From Pseudomonas fluorescens NCIMB 11764 (GTDB lineage Bacteria > Pseudomonadota > Gammaproteobacteria > Pseudomonadales > Pseudomonadaceae), in contig NZ_CP010945.1 of assembly GCF_000293885.2 (NCBI RefSeq), positions 3,616,001-3,680,000 on the forward strand: DNA of 64,000 nt. Direction: 5' to 3'. Each line of letters starts with the position of its first letter. Position 1 is the stretch's first letter. The notes beneath the pieces are model-generated. The model was not told the DNA's origin, did no database searches, and saw only the letters and a program-made list of their open reading frames with translations. Positions 25,141-34,806 of the stretch are shown here, piece by piece. The translations under genes were made by a program, and so were the position numbers.

Positions 25141-27659
25141 GCATTGCTGAATTCATTCAGAACAAAATTCTTCGTCCCCGATTGCAGAAGACGGGTAGTC
25201 TCGTGGTGTATGACCCTGCCGGGCATTACCAAGATGTCTGCAAAGGGTTGGCCGACGAAAAGCTGCTGGTTGTGGATGCTTCAAAGAGCAGCATTGAGAG
25301 TCGGGTAGCTGCGATGCAGGGCTTGCGTGATGTGATCGATCGGCAGCTCGCTGGAATGCTGGTCTATGTGCCTGCAAAAGCGCCCGAGAGCGATGAAGAA
25401 AGGCAGGCTGATCCCTTCGCACCCATTGCCGCAGCCGGGGCGATTTTCCCCGAAGGGGATGGTGATAGCTTTGAGAGCCTATGCCTGAAGGCGAAACCAG
25501 ATCACACCACGGCCATTAGGGCCATCTTTGAGCAGGATGCTTCGCCTAGTTTTGCGGTGGTGGATGCTATTGGCGGCGGCTTGGGCTGGCCCAACTTGCG
25601 TGCGCTACTGGCAGTCGAGTCCGCCCGAGACATTCTGTTCGCGCTGCTTGTGCCAAACGATGCGCAGCAATCGGCATTGAAAGGCAGCGATAGCTGGGTG
25701 ACAGAGGCGCGTGATTTGCTCCGCAACAGCATGGGCCTGTCATTGAAGACCAGAGGCAAGACATGGGACTCGGTTGCCAACGAACTGTGGCGTTTCGTTT
25801 TGTTCAGCGAGTTTGTGTTTGATCTGCCTGGTGCATTGCCTGCCAGTTTGAGCGATGTACCGCGAGCCGAAACTCAGGCGAAGCCGTTAATTGAATACCT
25901 GTGCGATCTGCTGCGCAATGATCGCCGTACGCAGAGTGTTTATATCGACCGCGCAGAAGAAATTGAGCGCGATCTCAACCTAGTCAGCCAATTTGGTAGC
26001 TGGTCCGATTTGGGCGACCGGGACACCTTCCCGTTTGAAGAGCGCACATTTTTGAGTCGGGCGATCGAAGGCATCCTGCGTGATGACATCGACCGGGTGA
26101 AGAGCATCTCGGAGCGCCATCAGCAATCGGTGTGGACGGGCAAAGGCGAGAGCCGTGCCCAGTGGGATTTGATTCGATCGGCTACTGAGTTGCTTCAAAC
26201 CTGCGACGACATGGAGCGGCAGCTTTCGGATAACGCACGCAATCTTGATGTGCTGCTGACCTTTTACGTGAGCAGTCTGCGTGAAGCTGATCGCTTGCAT
26301 CGCGAGTTCGAACAGGCAGTTAGCGATTACGACTGGCAAGACGCGCAAGGTGTCATGACGCCAGTCAAGCAGCAAGTTCGTAAGCAGTACGGCAAACTGG
26401 TCGAGAAGGTGCAGTTGATCTTCACTCGCCATGTGGAACAAAGTGGCTGGCCGTTGGCTGGGCAGCTATCGAATACTGATGTGTTTGACCGCATTGTTGC
26501 GCCCAAGCTGCAAAAGAACGGCCACAAGGTGGCGTACTTCATGATTGATGCGCTTCGCTACGAATTGGGCGTGGCGCTGGAACGGCAGTTGACGGAAGAC
26601 GGACAAGTTGAATTGCAGGCTGCCATGGCGCAGCTACCAAGCATCACGCCAGTAGGCATGGCCAGTTTGTTGCCCGGGGCTGGCCAGCAGCTTCGCATCA
26701 AGAATGACGAACAGAGCCTGGTGCCAATGCTGGGTGACCAGGTGGTGGGTACCGTTGCGCAGCGCATGGATGTGTTTCGGAAGAAATACGGCCAGCGCTT
26801 TGAAGAGGGGCGTCTGGAAGACTTTGTTCGCGGACGTTTCGATTTCTCGCCTGAAACCGATTTGTTGGTGTTGCGCGCTGTAGAGATAGATAGCCACTTT
26901 GAGAACCATCCTGACACCGCCCCTGCAGAGATTACCAATGCACTCAAACGCATTCGGGTCGCAATTCATAAGCTGAAAGAACGTGGCTTTCATGAGGTGG
27001 TGATCGTGACCGATCACGGCTTCTTCATGAACACCCACGCTGGTGCGGGCGATGTCTGCAGCAAGCCCGCTGGCAACTGGATTGGCATTCATGACCGGTG
27101 CGCGCTGGGTGATGGTGCTGGCGACAGCAATCACCTCGTGGTCTCAGCCGAGAAAATGGGCATTCGCAGTGACTTTGCCAAGTTCGCTGCGCCACATTCG
27201 CTGGCGGCCTATCGCAGTGGTTTGCTCTATTACCACGGCGGTATTTCTTTGCAGGAATGCGTGGTGCCGGTGATAACGATGCAGTTGAAAACATCCAATC
27301 AACCGACACTGCATAAAGCATCTGTGGCGATGAGCTACAAGAACGGTGCCAAGGCCATCACCACACGTATGCCAGTGATTGACCTTGCAGTTGAAACGGC
27401 AGACATGTTCTCGACTGAAAACGAGTTCGAGATTTTGCTGGAGGCACACGACAGCAAGGGCGAAGTGGTGGGTGAAGCGAAGGCCGGAGGTGCAGTGAAT
27501 CCGGCAACAGGAACATTGTCGTTGAAGCCAGGTGACAAGGTTCAAGTCACGATCAAGATGCAAATGGATTTCGAGGGGAAATTCAAGATCAAGGCTTTGC
27601 ATCCAACGACTTATACGGTGTACTGCCAACTTGACCTGGCAACCGACTATGCGGTGTAA
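25137..27659 (+). CDS. pglZ: PglZ, BREX alkaline-phosphatase-like protein
   Basis: 840 residues. The PglZ domain has the metal-binding MIDALRYELG (near 468), preceded by HKVAYF, and VIVTDHGFFMNTH (near 624), both typical of the alkaline-phosphatase superfamily. A C-terminal beta domain follows (residues about 740-840). The family is essential in every BREX type and has nuclease or phosphodiesterase activity in some systems. The start overlaps the DUF262 gene by four bases. Length and motifs are complete. Confidence 0.92.
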   Translation: MSIAEFIQNKILRPRLQKTGSLVVYDPAGHYQDVCKGLADEKLLVVDASKSSIESRVAAMQGLRDVIDRQLAGMLVYVPAKAPESDEERQADPFAPIAAAGAIFPEGDGDSFESLCLKAKPDHTTAIRAIFEQDASPSFAVVDAIGGGLGWPNLRALLAVESARDILFALLVPNDAQQSALKGSDSWVTEARDLLRNSMGLSLKTRGKTWDSVANELWRFVLFSEFVFDLPGALPASLSDVPRAETQAKPLIEYLCDLLRNDRRTQSVYIDRAEEIERDLNLVSQFGSWSDLGDRDTFPFEERTFLSRAIEGILRDDIDRVKSISERHQQSVWTGKGESRAQWDLIRSATELLQTCDDMERQLSDNARNLDVLLTFYVSSLREADRLHREFEQAVSDYDWQDAQGVMTPVKQQVRKQYGKLVEKVQLIFTRHVEQSGWPLAGQLSNTDVFDRIVAPKLQKNGHKVAYFMIDALRYELGVALERQLTEDGQVELQAAMAQLPSITPVGMASLLPGAGQQLRIKNDEQSLVPMLGDQVVGTVAQRMDVFRKKYGQRFEEGRLEDFVRGRFDFSPETDLLVLRAVEIDSHFENHPDTAPAEITNALKRIRVAIHKLKERGFHEVVIVTDHGFFMNTHAGAGDVCSKPAGNWIGIHDRCALGDGAGDSNHLVVSAEKMGIRSDFAKFAAPHSLAAYRSGLLYYHGGISLQECVVPVITMQLKTSNQPTLHKASVAMSYKNGAKAITTRMPVIDLAVETADMFSTENEFEILLEAHDSKGEVVGEAKAGGAVNPATGTLSLKPGDKVQVTIKMQMDFEGKFKIKALHPTTYTVYCQLDLATDYAV

Positions 27660-27664
27660 AAACG

Positions 27665-29740
27665 ATGAATGAGCTCGACCAAAAGCTGACCGCCACCTTT
27701 GATGGCAAGGTACTGCGCAAGGATCTACTCCATCGGATTAAGAAGGGAACCAACGTCCCTACCTTCGTGCTGGAGTTTTTGCTTGCGCGCTTTTGTGCGA
27801 GTGATGATCAGGCCGAGATGGATGCGGGCATGGAGGCGGTGCTCGCCAGCTTACAAGACAACTATGTAAAGCCTGACGAGGCCAATGCCGCGCAGTCAAA
27901 GGTGGCAACCAAAGGCAAGCATCGCTTTATCGACAAGGTCCATGTTCGGTATGTCGAGAAGGAAAAGCGCCACTGGGCCTCATTGGAGAACTTCAATTCA
28001 CAGCGTATCGCTATTGGCGAGAAGTTCTATCGAGACAATGACCGCCTATTGGAGGGCGGAATTTGGGCTGAGGTGACGTTGGCACATAACGCGATCGAAG
28101 AAGACGACTACGCGTTTTACATTGAAGACCTGCGGCCCATCCAGATCAGTCGCTTTGATTTTGACCGCTACTGTGAAGGTCGCACTCAATTCACCCGTGA
28201 CGAGTGGATTGCGGCGATTTTGCGCACCGTTGGCCTGGAACCAACAAAGCTGTCAAATCGCGTGTGTATGCACTTTATTGCGCGCCTGGCTGCCCTCGTT
28301 GAACCCAATTACAACTACATTGAGCTTGGGCCACGCGGCACCGGGAAGTCGTATTTCTTCAGTGAATTTTCGCCCTATGCCACATTGATTTCAGGTGGAC
28401 AGGCGACCAAGTCGGCGCTGTTCTACAACAATGCGCGCCGTAAGGTTGGTCTGGTTGGGTTTTGGGATACCGTGGCTTTCGACGAAGTAGGCGGCATCAA
28501 AGTCAAAGATCCGGACACCATTCAAATCATGAAAGATTTCATGGCGAATGGTCGCTTTTCGCGTGGTGCTGAAGTGATCGCTGATGCCAGCCTTAGCTTT
28601 GTTGGCAATTTCGATTTATCCATCAGCCAAGTAGTTAACTCGGTTGAGCATGATCTTTTCCAACCATTGCCCGCTGAGTTTGACTTGGCGATCATGGATC
28701 GATTTGCAGCCTACATACCTGGCTGGGAAATGCCCAAGAACAGCAGTGAATTTCTAACCAGTAGCTACGGGTTCATTACCGACTACCTGGCGGAAGCATT
28801 CCACTACCAGTTCAAGCACACCAATCGGTACGAAGAAGTCAGTAAACGCATCCGACTTGGCAAGAGTGTTGAGGGCCGTGATGAAAAAGGCATCAAGAAA
28901 ACCGTCTGTGCCTTCCTGAAGATTCTTCACCCTACCGGTTCTCCGACCGATGAGGAGTTCGAAGAATATGTAGCCTACGCAGTTGAGTGCCGTCGACGTG
29001 TGAAGGAGCAGATGAATAAACGCAAACCCGATGATGAGTTTGCGCGCATTGATCTCTCATTCGTTAATGCGCAGGGGCAAGAAGTTGTTGTCTATTGTCC
29101 CGAGTCGAAGGATGCCGCAGCTACACAGCAACCGTTTAGACGGCAGCTCAACGACAAACTTGCACCTGAACGTGACGTTGCGACAGAGGCTATACAAAAG
29201 CCGAGGGTGCCCGAGCCTGCGAGCAAAGTCGAAGTAATTCCTCCTGTCGTCACCCCTGTTGTTTCAGCCGAGTTGGTGGAGAAGCACTTCACGATTATGT
29301 ACGGTGACGTCGGCCACAGCTACGAATCGATCATTGGTCCCTACCTGCGAGGAGCAAAGACGGTCGTCATTGAAGACCCGTACATTCGCCTTCAGCACCA
29401 GATCCAGAATTTCGTTCGCTTTTGTGAGTGCGTCTTAAAGGCCGGAACGGTGAAGAAGATCAACCTCATCACCGGATACGACGACAACACGCAGCTGGCC
29501 GATATTGCAGAGAAGCTGGAAGAGTTGAAGCAAAGCTTGCTCGAGATGGATGTGGAGCTTGAGGTCAAACTCAACCCGAACCTGCACGATCGAGAAATCC
29601 GCCTGGACAACGGTTGGGTCATCAAAATCGGGCGAGGCCTGGATTTTTACCAAAAGCCGGGTGGCTGGTTTGAGGTGGGCGCGAACGACTTGAGTCTGCG
29701 AAAGTGCCTTGAAACCAAGGTGGATATTTTTCGTGGGTAA
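27665..29740 (+). CDS. brxL: BrxL, Lon-like AAA+ protein of type 1 BREX
   Basis: 691 residues. Walker A GPRGTGKSYFF (near 221) and Walker B VAFDEVGG (near 270), with a winged N-terminal region before them and a C-terminal domain (about residues 540-691, MYGDVGHSYESIIGPYLRGA) of the MIT/PLD-like type fused to Lon-like BrxL proteins. BrxL forms ring oligomers on DNA and is needed for phage exclusion but not for methylation. It is the last gene of the operon, five bases after pglZ, and its presence makes this a type 1 locus despite brxE. No terminator was found directly behind it. Confidence 0.92.
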   Translation: MNELDQKLTATFDGKVLRKDLLHRIKKGTNVPTFVLEFLLARFCASDDQAEMDAGMEAVLASLQDNYVKPDEANAAQSKVATKGKHRFIDKVHVRYVEKEKRHWASLENFNSQRIAIGEKFYRDNDRLLEGGIWAEVTLAHNAIEEDDYAFYIEDLRPIQISRFDFDRYCEGRTQFTRDEWIAAILRTVGLEPTKLSNRVCMHFIARLAALVEPNYNYIELGPRGTGKSYFFSEFSPYATLISGGQATKSALFYNNARRKVGLVGFWDTVAFDEVGGIKVKDPDTIQIMKDFMANGRFSRGAEVIADASLSFVGNFDLSISQVVNSVEHDLFQPLPAEFDLAIMDRFAAYIPGWEMPKNSSEFLTSSYGFITDYLAEAFHYQFKHTNRYEEVSKRIRLGKSVEGRDEKGIKKTVCAFLKILHPTGSPTDEEFEEYVAYAVECRRRVKEQMNKRKPDDEFARIDLSFVNAQGQEVVVYCPESKDAAATQQPFRRQLNDKLAPERDVATEAIQKPRVPEPASKVEVIPPVVTPVVSAELVEKHFTIMYGDVGHSYESIIGPYLRGAKTVVIEDPYIRLQHQIQNFVRFCECVLKAGTVKKINLITGYDDNTQLADIAEKLEELKQSLLEMDVELEVKLNPNLHDREIRLDNGWVIKIGRGLDFYQKPGGWFEVGANDLSLRKCLETKVDIFRG

Positions 29741-29764
29741 ATTGAGAACCACTGATTTTTGCTG

Positions 29765-30067
29765 TCATAGCCAATGTTCAGGTAATTCTATTCCATAGTT
29801 CTTAGACACTGTTTTTAATGTAGAGATGATCTCGGCGTGTTGGGTTCTGTTGGTTTGATTCCAGGCAGCACGGCAGTCAAGTAGGTTTTTCAGTACGCTC
29901 AGGTTGTACATTCCTAGCCGATGGAAATTTCCCCAGCTGGGAATGCCGAACAGGTTGTAGATGACCACGGTGGCGTCGCGTTCGCTGGCCAAGCGCTTGT
30001 CGCCAGTCAGCTTCTCGGCAGCTTCCTCGGCTTCGTCGCGGTCGTCGTAGGTGTTGAGTAATTTCAT
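29765..30067 (-). CDS. Small protein of unknown function
   Basis: 100 residues, MKLLNTYDDRDEAEEAAEKL at the start and NFHRLGMYNLSVLKNLLDCR in the middle; helical and charged, with no signal or membrane segment. It is convergent with brxL (24 bp between stop codons) and lies downstream of the RadC block on the same strand, so it probably belongs to the island backbone and not to BREX. I do not recognise the family. Confidence 0.6.
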   Translation of the reverse strand: MKLLNTYDDRDEAEEAAEKLTGDKRLASERDATVVIYNLFGIPSWGNFHRLGMYNLSVLKNLLDCRAAWNQTNRTQHAEIISTLKTVSKNYGIELPEHWL

Positions 30068-30139
30068 CAGTGTCTGGTTGTAGTCCTATCGGGCTTCAGA
30101 TTCTGCCTGACCGGCAAAAAAAAGAACATCAATAGGAAC

Positions 30140-30179
30140 TACTCAGGGAAAGCCGCAGTCAAGCGGCTTTCCCTGAGTA
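30140..30179. terminator. Perfect 17-bp hairpin, bidirectional terminator candidate
   Basis: The arms TACTCAGGGAAAGCCGC and GCGGCTTTCCCTGAGTA flank the loop AGTCAA. The stem is very stable but lacks a T tract on either side. It lies between the radC block and the small gene 29765-30067. Could be a terminator, an RNA-processing hairpin or a recombination relic. The rest of 30068-30318 holds no gene. Confidence 0.6.
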
Positions 30180-30318
30180 TGAGACCTATCCAATTAACCC
30201 CGCTGCATTCGACTGAAGATACGGCACGCAAGCAGAACGTAATGCCGGGGTATCCTGCTGCTGACCGCCCTAGCATTGGCCAGGGCAGTCTATCGGACGG
30301 AGTATCTGGGCCTTTCGG

Positions 30319-30816
30319 TTACAGATACCCCCGTTCAGCCAACGACACGCAGCCGTCATGACCCACCACCACATGATCCAATATCCGGGTACCGACCATG
30401 TTGAGTGCGTTTTTGAGGGTGGTGGTCAATGTGCAATCGGCCTGGCTAGGCTCTGGGTCGCCGGAGGGATGATTATGAACCAGGATTACGGCCGCCGCGT
30501 TGTGCTCTAAAGCGATCTTCACCACTTCCCGTGGATACACGCTGGCACCATCCAGCGTGCCTCTGAATAGTTCTCTGAAACCAATCACCCGGTGCTTGGC
30601 ATCAAGCATTAGCAAGGCAAAGACTTCATACTCATGGTACTGCAGCAGTGTTTGCAGGTGACTGAAAACCTGCTTCGGCTCAGTCAGTGCCCGGCCTTTA
30701 GACAGACGACTCATCGCCAGTTGTTGAGCCATCTGCAGGATGTCAGCTTCGGTGACTGGAGTCTCCATGACATAGGTACCGGTCGTTTCACCGGCTACAA
30801 GCTTGTGATATTTCAT
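30319..30816 (-). CDS. radC: RadC/JAB-domain protein of the island backbone
   Basis: 165 residues with the MPN/JAMM metalloprotease-like core: VIGFRELFRGTLDGASVYPR, then VILVHNHPSGDPEPSQAD (His-x-His and Asp metal ligands). Shorter than chromosomal RadC (about 220 residues) because it lacks most of the N-terminal HhH part, which is usual for the copies found on islands and plasmids. Despite the name, the biochemical role is not settled. Neighbours are a directionality-factor-like gene, YqaJ and DUF932, a recurring island set. Confidence 0.88.
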   Translation of the reverse strand: MKYHKLVAGETTGTYVMETPVTEADILQMAQQLAMSRLSKGRALTEPKQVFSHLQTLLQYHEYEVFALLMLDAKHRVIGFRELFRGTLDGASVYPREVVKIALEHNAAAVILVHNHPSGDPEPSQADCTLTTTLKNALNMVGTRILDHVVVGHDGCVSLAERGYL

Positions 30817-30868
30817 GCGGGTATTCCTGTGCGGATGTGTGAGAACGGAGGGGGGGGGAGAAATCCGG

Positions 30869-31788
30869 TTACTGAACGGTGGGCTTGCCGTTGTATCGCA
30901 TGGTTTGCGACTCCAGCTTTTGCGCGAGTGTGGGTTTGGTAGGCGCTGCCAGTTGGTTTTGGGGCTCTATAGGGCTGGTCTGATCTTCAACGGCGGGGAA
31001 AAACTCCTCGACGATGCCACCGGTGTCCTCCTCGCTGTCTTCAAAGGCCCCATTGTTAAATCCCTGCCAGGCCGCGTGATCCAAGGCGCTCTGGTCAAAG
31101 CCCGCGGCTTGCCGGGTTTCCTCTAGTTGCTTGGCGGCAAGCAAGGCGTCTTCTAGGCTCAGGCCATTGCGCACTGTGATATCGACGTAGAAGATTGGTG
31201 TCCCGTGGCTCTGCCGAGTGGATTTACCACGCAGACGTAATTCCAGCGGCAGACAGGCCAGGCGATTGCCGGAGATGGCTTGGAAATACTGCAGGCGTGC
31301 CGCCAGGGTACGGATGCTGTTGAACCCAGTGGTGCGAAGACGAAACTGCCCAGTGGATCATCGTCACCAATCACCACGTTCAGCCGGCCGTAAGGCTTGC
31401 AGGCTCCGCCTTGCGCCAGTGAGCAACCATCCGGCGAAGGGCAGGGTAACGACTGGATGCCATCCTTAGTGAGACGCTTGCAGGTCTCGCCGTTGCCGAC
31501 GCACAGCGGCCGGCCGGTGGTGCGGTCGAACAGGCTGTAATCGGCGCGAAAGTTCAGATCGGGCTCGTTGAACAGCAATCGGATCGGAATACTGCGCAGC
31601 TTGCCGTCCTGGCCGTTCCGCAGTTCCTCATTGAGTGGGTGCAGTAGCCAACCGTCACGGCTTTGCACCTGCGAGGTGAGGGTGAATTGATCGTCTTTCT
31701 CCGGCAGGCGCTTACCGTTTTTCTCGACTACCTTACCGATGGAAATGCGCCCGAGTACCGGCGGGGTGATGGTTAAACCTCTGAGCAT
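30869..31788 (-). pseudogene. Gp3-like recombination directionality factor, frameshifted
   Basis: The first part (from ATG 31788) runs MLRGLTITPPVLGRISIGKV to DDPLGSFVF; the second part (ending 30869) continues RTTGFNSIRTLAARLQYFQA in another frame and ends in EDALLAAKQLEETRQAAGFD and a variable tail. One missing C near 31336 (TTCCGC expected, TTCGC found) explains the break, so this was one protein of about 305 residues. The Cys pattern CKR...CPSPDGCSLAQGGACKP and GRLNVVIGDD resembles the gp3-like family, which includes recombination directionality factors of phage integrases; it is also annotated as hydrolase or metal-binding protein. A decayed second fragment is at 58938-59020. The break would remove any role in excision. 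Confidence 0.78.
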
Positions 31789-31866
31789 GGCGGTTATCCT
31801 TGATCTGAAAATAAAAAAGCCACCGGGATGTAAACGATCCGGGCGGTCTGGGTGAGGGGGAATGGT

Positions 31867-32871
31867 TCAGCCGATCATGAAGCGGCGACTGCCTGTTTTG
31901 ATCTTGGGATAGCGGGCCTGCAGGTAGGGTTTGTCCTTCAGCATCTGTTCGACATCCAGACCGGTGCTGTCTTTGGACTTCTTCCAGCTGATGTAGCCCT
32001 CCGCAAACTCCGCACGGGTGGCTGTACCCATAGCCTGCTGCAAGGCTTGTTTGAGCTGAGCCTCACGCGTCTCCTGCTGGGCAATGCTCTGGCGAATAGC
32101 CTTGAGCTCCAGGTAGGTGCTGGCCAGCTCCGTGTGCTGGCTGAAGTCCAGGGTCTGACCATTGTCTTCGGGGTAAAGGCAACGCAACGCCGATTCGGCC
32201 GAGGCTGTACCATCGGCCGGTGGCGGGGTATCACTGACCACGTAATCCCAGAACAACCGTTCTAGATCGATCAATCGAGCAATCATCGACTCATCCCGTT
32301 CGATGCGATGGATCTCCAGGTGTTGGCCCCCCAGCAGTACCGCTACATCTGCCGCCTGCTTGCCGGTCACCGCCAACTGGTGCATGACCTGTAACTGCAC
32401 ATACTCCGGCACGCCTTCTTTCCAGAGGCGAGCGCCGTTGATGCCGGCAGTTTTGCATTCAAGGATCTGTACATTGTCGGTGCCGATGACCTCGCGGTCG
32501 ATGTTGGCCAACATCCAGGGCAATTTAGGATCAGGATGCTGCAGCACGGCATTGATCCACCGTACCCGGTGACCACTGCGCTTGGTGTAGTGGGTCGCGA
32601 CAATCGGTTCCAGGATGTTTCCCCAGTAAGCTGGGCTCTCTTCATCATTGTGATCTAGCTTTAGTAGCGAACTGTCACGGCCAGTTTTCTCCAGCCACAG
32701 TTCCAGTTGGGATTTGTAAGGATTGAGCCCTACGGCAGCGGCGGCATCCGAGCTGCCGATGCCTTGCTTGCGCACCGCTAACCAGTCTTCACGCGGTAGC
32801 TCCTTGGTACCCACCAGGCGCAAGGCTGGACGGGGTTTGCTGCTGGGGTTTTGCAGTGTTTGCGTAGCCAT
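31867..32871 (-). CDS. YqaJ-type viral recombinase/exonuclease
   Basis: 334 residues. The YqaJ nuclease fold is visible: REDWLAVRKQGIGSSDAAAA, GLNPYKSQLELWLEKTGRD, ESPAYWGNILEPIVATHY, and ILECKTA with QLQVMHQLAVTG (the Glu-x-Lys and Gln of the PD-(D/E)XK centre). Such exonucleases pair with single-strand annealing proteins in phage recombination modules, though no annealase is next to it. The C-terminal 90 residues are helical. It is in the same-strand group DUF932-YqaJ-gp3-like-RadC, probably one transcription unit. Confidence 0.9.
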   Translation of the reverse strand: MATQTLQNPSSKPRPALRLVGTKELPREDWLAVRKQGIGSSDAAAAVGLNPYKSQLELWLEKTGRDSSLLKLDHNDEESPAYWGNILEPIVATHYTKRSGHRVRWINAVLQHPDPKLPWMLANIDREVIGTDNVQILECKTAGINGARLWKEGVPEYVQLQVMHQLAVTGKQAADVAVLLGGQHLEIHRIERDESMIARLIDLERLFWDYVVSDTPPPADGTASAESALRCLYPEDNGQTLDFSQHTELASTYLELKAIRQSIAQQETREAQLKQALQQAMGTATRAEFAEGYISWKKSKDSTGLDVEQMLKDKPYLQARYPKIKTGSRRFMIG

Positions 32872-32964
32872 AATGATTTCCTGTGCGGCATGAAAAACGC
32901 CCGGCCAGCAGAAACTGACCAGGCGTTTAGCCGTGAGAAGAAAGAGAGGGGGATCAGGCAGAGA

Positions 32965-33933
32965 CTAAGCAGCGAGTTGCAGGGCGGCGTTCAGGGCGCG
33001 TTCTTTGATGGCGGCACCTTGGCCGAACCAGGCCGAATCCATGCGGTATTCAGTACTTCGGGCACGTCGCTCGTGATCGACATACTCCGTCACGGCGTTG
33101 AGCAAGCCCCACGCAGTTCCTTGGGCTGATTCAAGCGTCGCTCCACGACCTTGGCCTTCATACAAGCCTTGGACTTTGCGCAGTGCCCGCTCATTCGGCA
33201 GGACTTCCGGCAGTTTGCTATTGGGAGCTACGTCGCACAGTACATTCATGAAGAAGCCCATTGCCTCATGCCACTGCACCTTGCGCTCTGCCAGTGCCCG
33301 CATGCGGTACATGAACTCGTCCCATTGCGAGACGGCGATGCCCAGTTGTTTCTTCACGGCCTTTGGATCAAAGCGGGTGTTGTGCGGCACCTTGATCGCA
33401 TGCGTAGCGCCGCTCAGAGAAATGGTTAGGGTGTTATTGCAGACCACGCGAACTGTGGTCGGGGTGGCAGTAGTGGCCAGGGTGCTATCGCAGGAGGTAG
33501 CTAGCAGCAGATAGCCATTCACCTGGTCGTTTCCCTTCAGCGCGGTTGCCTGCCCCGTCCTGGCCAGCGCCCAGAACTTGCGGCCACCTTTGAGTATCCC
33601 GGCTGTTTCGAGCTCGTAACCAGAAACCTCCGTCAGATCTCGGTAGAACTCCAGCACCTCACGCGGCTGCACAATCTGGTAGCGGTTGGATACCACAGAT
33701 AAGGGGGCCTTGGTGTCGGAGCGATACAGTACCTTCTGTTCGGGGAAAGAGTGGATCGAGCCCAGGGTGCCGATACTGTCTGATTTGAAATGCACTGGGC
33801 TGTCATGGATTTGCCAGTTCATGCCGGCTTCGCGCTGCCAGACTTCCAGCGGTTGTTTTTGCGTCAGGCGGTTACCCAAACCATGCCAAGGGGTAGCGCC
33901 AACGTAAGCCATTTGTTCGACGAGATGAGCCAT
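32965..33933 (-). CDS. DUF932 protein
   Basis: 322 residues. Starts MAHLVEQMAYVGATPWHGLG and contains SVVSNRYQIVQPREVLEFYR, features of DUF932, a family common on plasmids, phages and integrative elements and suspected of a role in replication or recombination (often called phage/plasmid-like protein TIGR03299). Followed by YqaJ 93 bp downstream. No membrane segment or catalytic motif can be named. Confidence 0.88.
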   Translation of the reverse strand: MAHLVEQMAYVGATPWHGLGNRLTQKQPLEVWQREAGMNWQIHDSPVHFKSDSIGTLGSIHSFPEQKVLYRSDTKAPLSVVSNRYQIVQPREVLEFYRDLTEVSGYELETAGILKGGRKFWALARTGQATALKGNDQVNGYLLLATSCDSTLATTATPTTVRVVCNNTLTISLSGATHAIKVPHNTRFDPKAVKKQLGIAVSQWDEFMYRMRALAERKVQWHEAMGFFMNVLCDVAPNSKLPEVLPNERALRKVQGLYEGQGRGATLESAQGTAWGLLNAVTEYVDHERRARSTEYRMDSAWFGQGAAIKERALNAALQLAA

Positions 33934-34077
33934 GGAAGTGATTCCTTTTCATAGGCGCACGGCGAAGCCGCTGGATATTCAGCAGGGATCAGTCGGTGTG
34001 CGGAGTGTTGATAGAGAGGGGAGGGAGCGATGAATCAGGTGGGGAACAGCAATTACGTCAAGCGGGAGAGGAGCAGT

Positions 34078-34413
34078 TCAAACGGAATGACGGTCACTAA
34101 ACTGCAGTTTGCAGTCGAGACAAGCGTAATTGTCCAAAACCCGTTCATCGATGACTTCGCCGAGTTTGGCGCCCGCGATACAGCCGGTCGCCGCGCCGGC
34201 TAGCCCCCCGAGAATGGCCCCAGCCATGCCACCAGCAGCAACACCGGCGGGGCCAGCGACTACGCCGATAACTGCGCCAACTTCGGCACCGGCCATGGCG
34301 CCGGTGACGCCTTGGGCTGCGCCACCAACGGTGCCGATAAGGGCGCCGACTTTCCTGGCTAAATCCTTGGTGATGACAGCAGTGGAGTGACAGCGTGGGC
34401 ATTGAGTGGTCAT
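34078..34413 (-). CDS. Zinc-ribbon plus glycine-zipper small protein
   Basis: 111 residues from ATG 34413, chosen because AGGAA lies about 8 bases upstream; the frame is open to 34446 but lacks a site. MTTQCPRCHST opens a CxxC, completed by CLDC near the C-terminus (zinc ribbon split by an insert). The insert (about residues 20-90) is Gly/Ala-rich with repeated Gly-x3-Gly steps, so it may insert into membranes like other glycine-zipper proteins. It is the first gene of the minus-strand backbone block. Function is unknown. Confidence 0.75.
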   Translation of the reverse strand: MTTQCPRCHSTAVITKDLARKVGALIGTVGGAAQGVTGAMAGAEVGAVIGVVAGPAGVAAGGMAGAILGGLAGAATGCIAGAKLGEVIDERVLDNYACLDCKLQFSDRHSV

Positions 34414-34806
34414 GTGCAGGGTTCCTGTCGAGAAAGTCGGGCTCAAGTCATTGCACGGGCATAGAGCCCATCAAGCAGGTCGCCTGCGCGATCTGCTTAA
34501 ATGGAGAGACTGCGAAGTCTGGGGGATGCCTGATGCGGATAGGTGCAGGTTCGTGATGTATGACTGAGATTGTTTTGAATCGAATCGTAATCGGGCTCTT
34601 TGACGATTAGGTGCAGCAATCGGTCAGAAGGGATAGCCAAACGCACCGGACTGTCGAGAAACACCATCCGAAAATGGGGCAGAGCGAGCCCAATTTCAAA
34701 TGGCACCTTTTGCCGGCAAAACGATGCCTCTTCATCGAGTCGAGGTTGTCTGCGTCGGGCGGTTTCCACTGTGTGACCAGCCTCAACCGGCGGCTTAGCC
34801 AGGGTC
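34414..34806. other. No recognised gene
   Basis: A minus-strand frame is open across most of these 393 bp (34497-34934), but it overlaps the WYL gene in another frame, has no good start and matches no family I know. I see no repeat or RNA gene here. It probably marks the junction between the backbone block and the cargo block. Confidence 0.4.
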
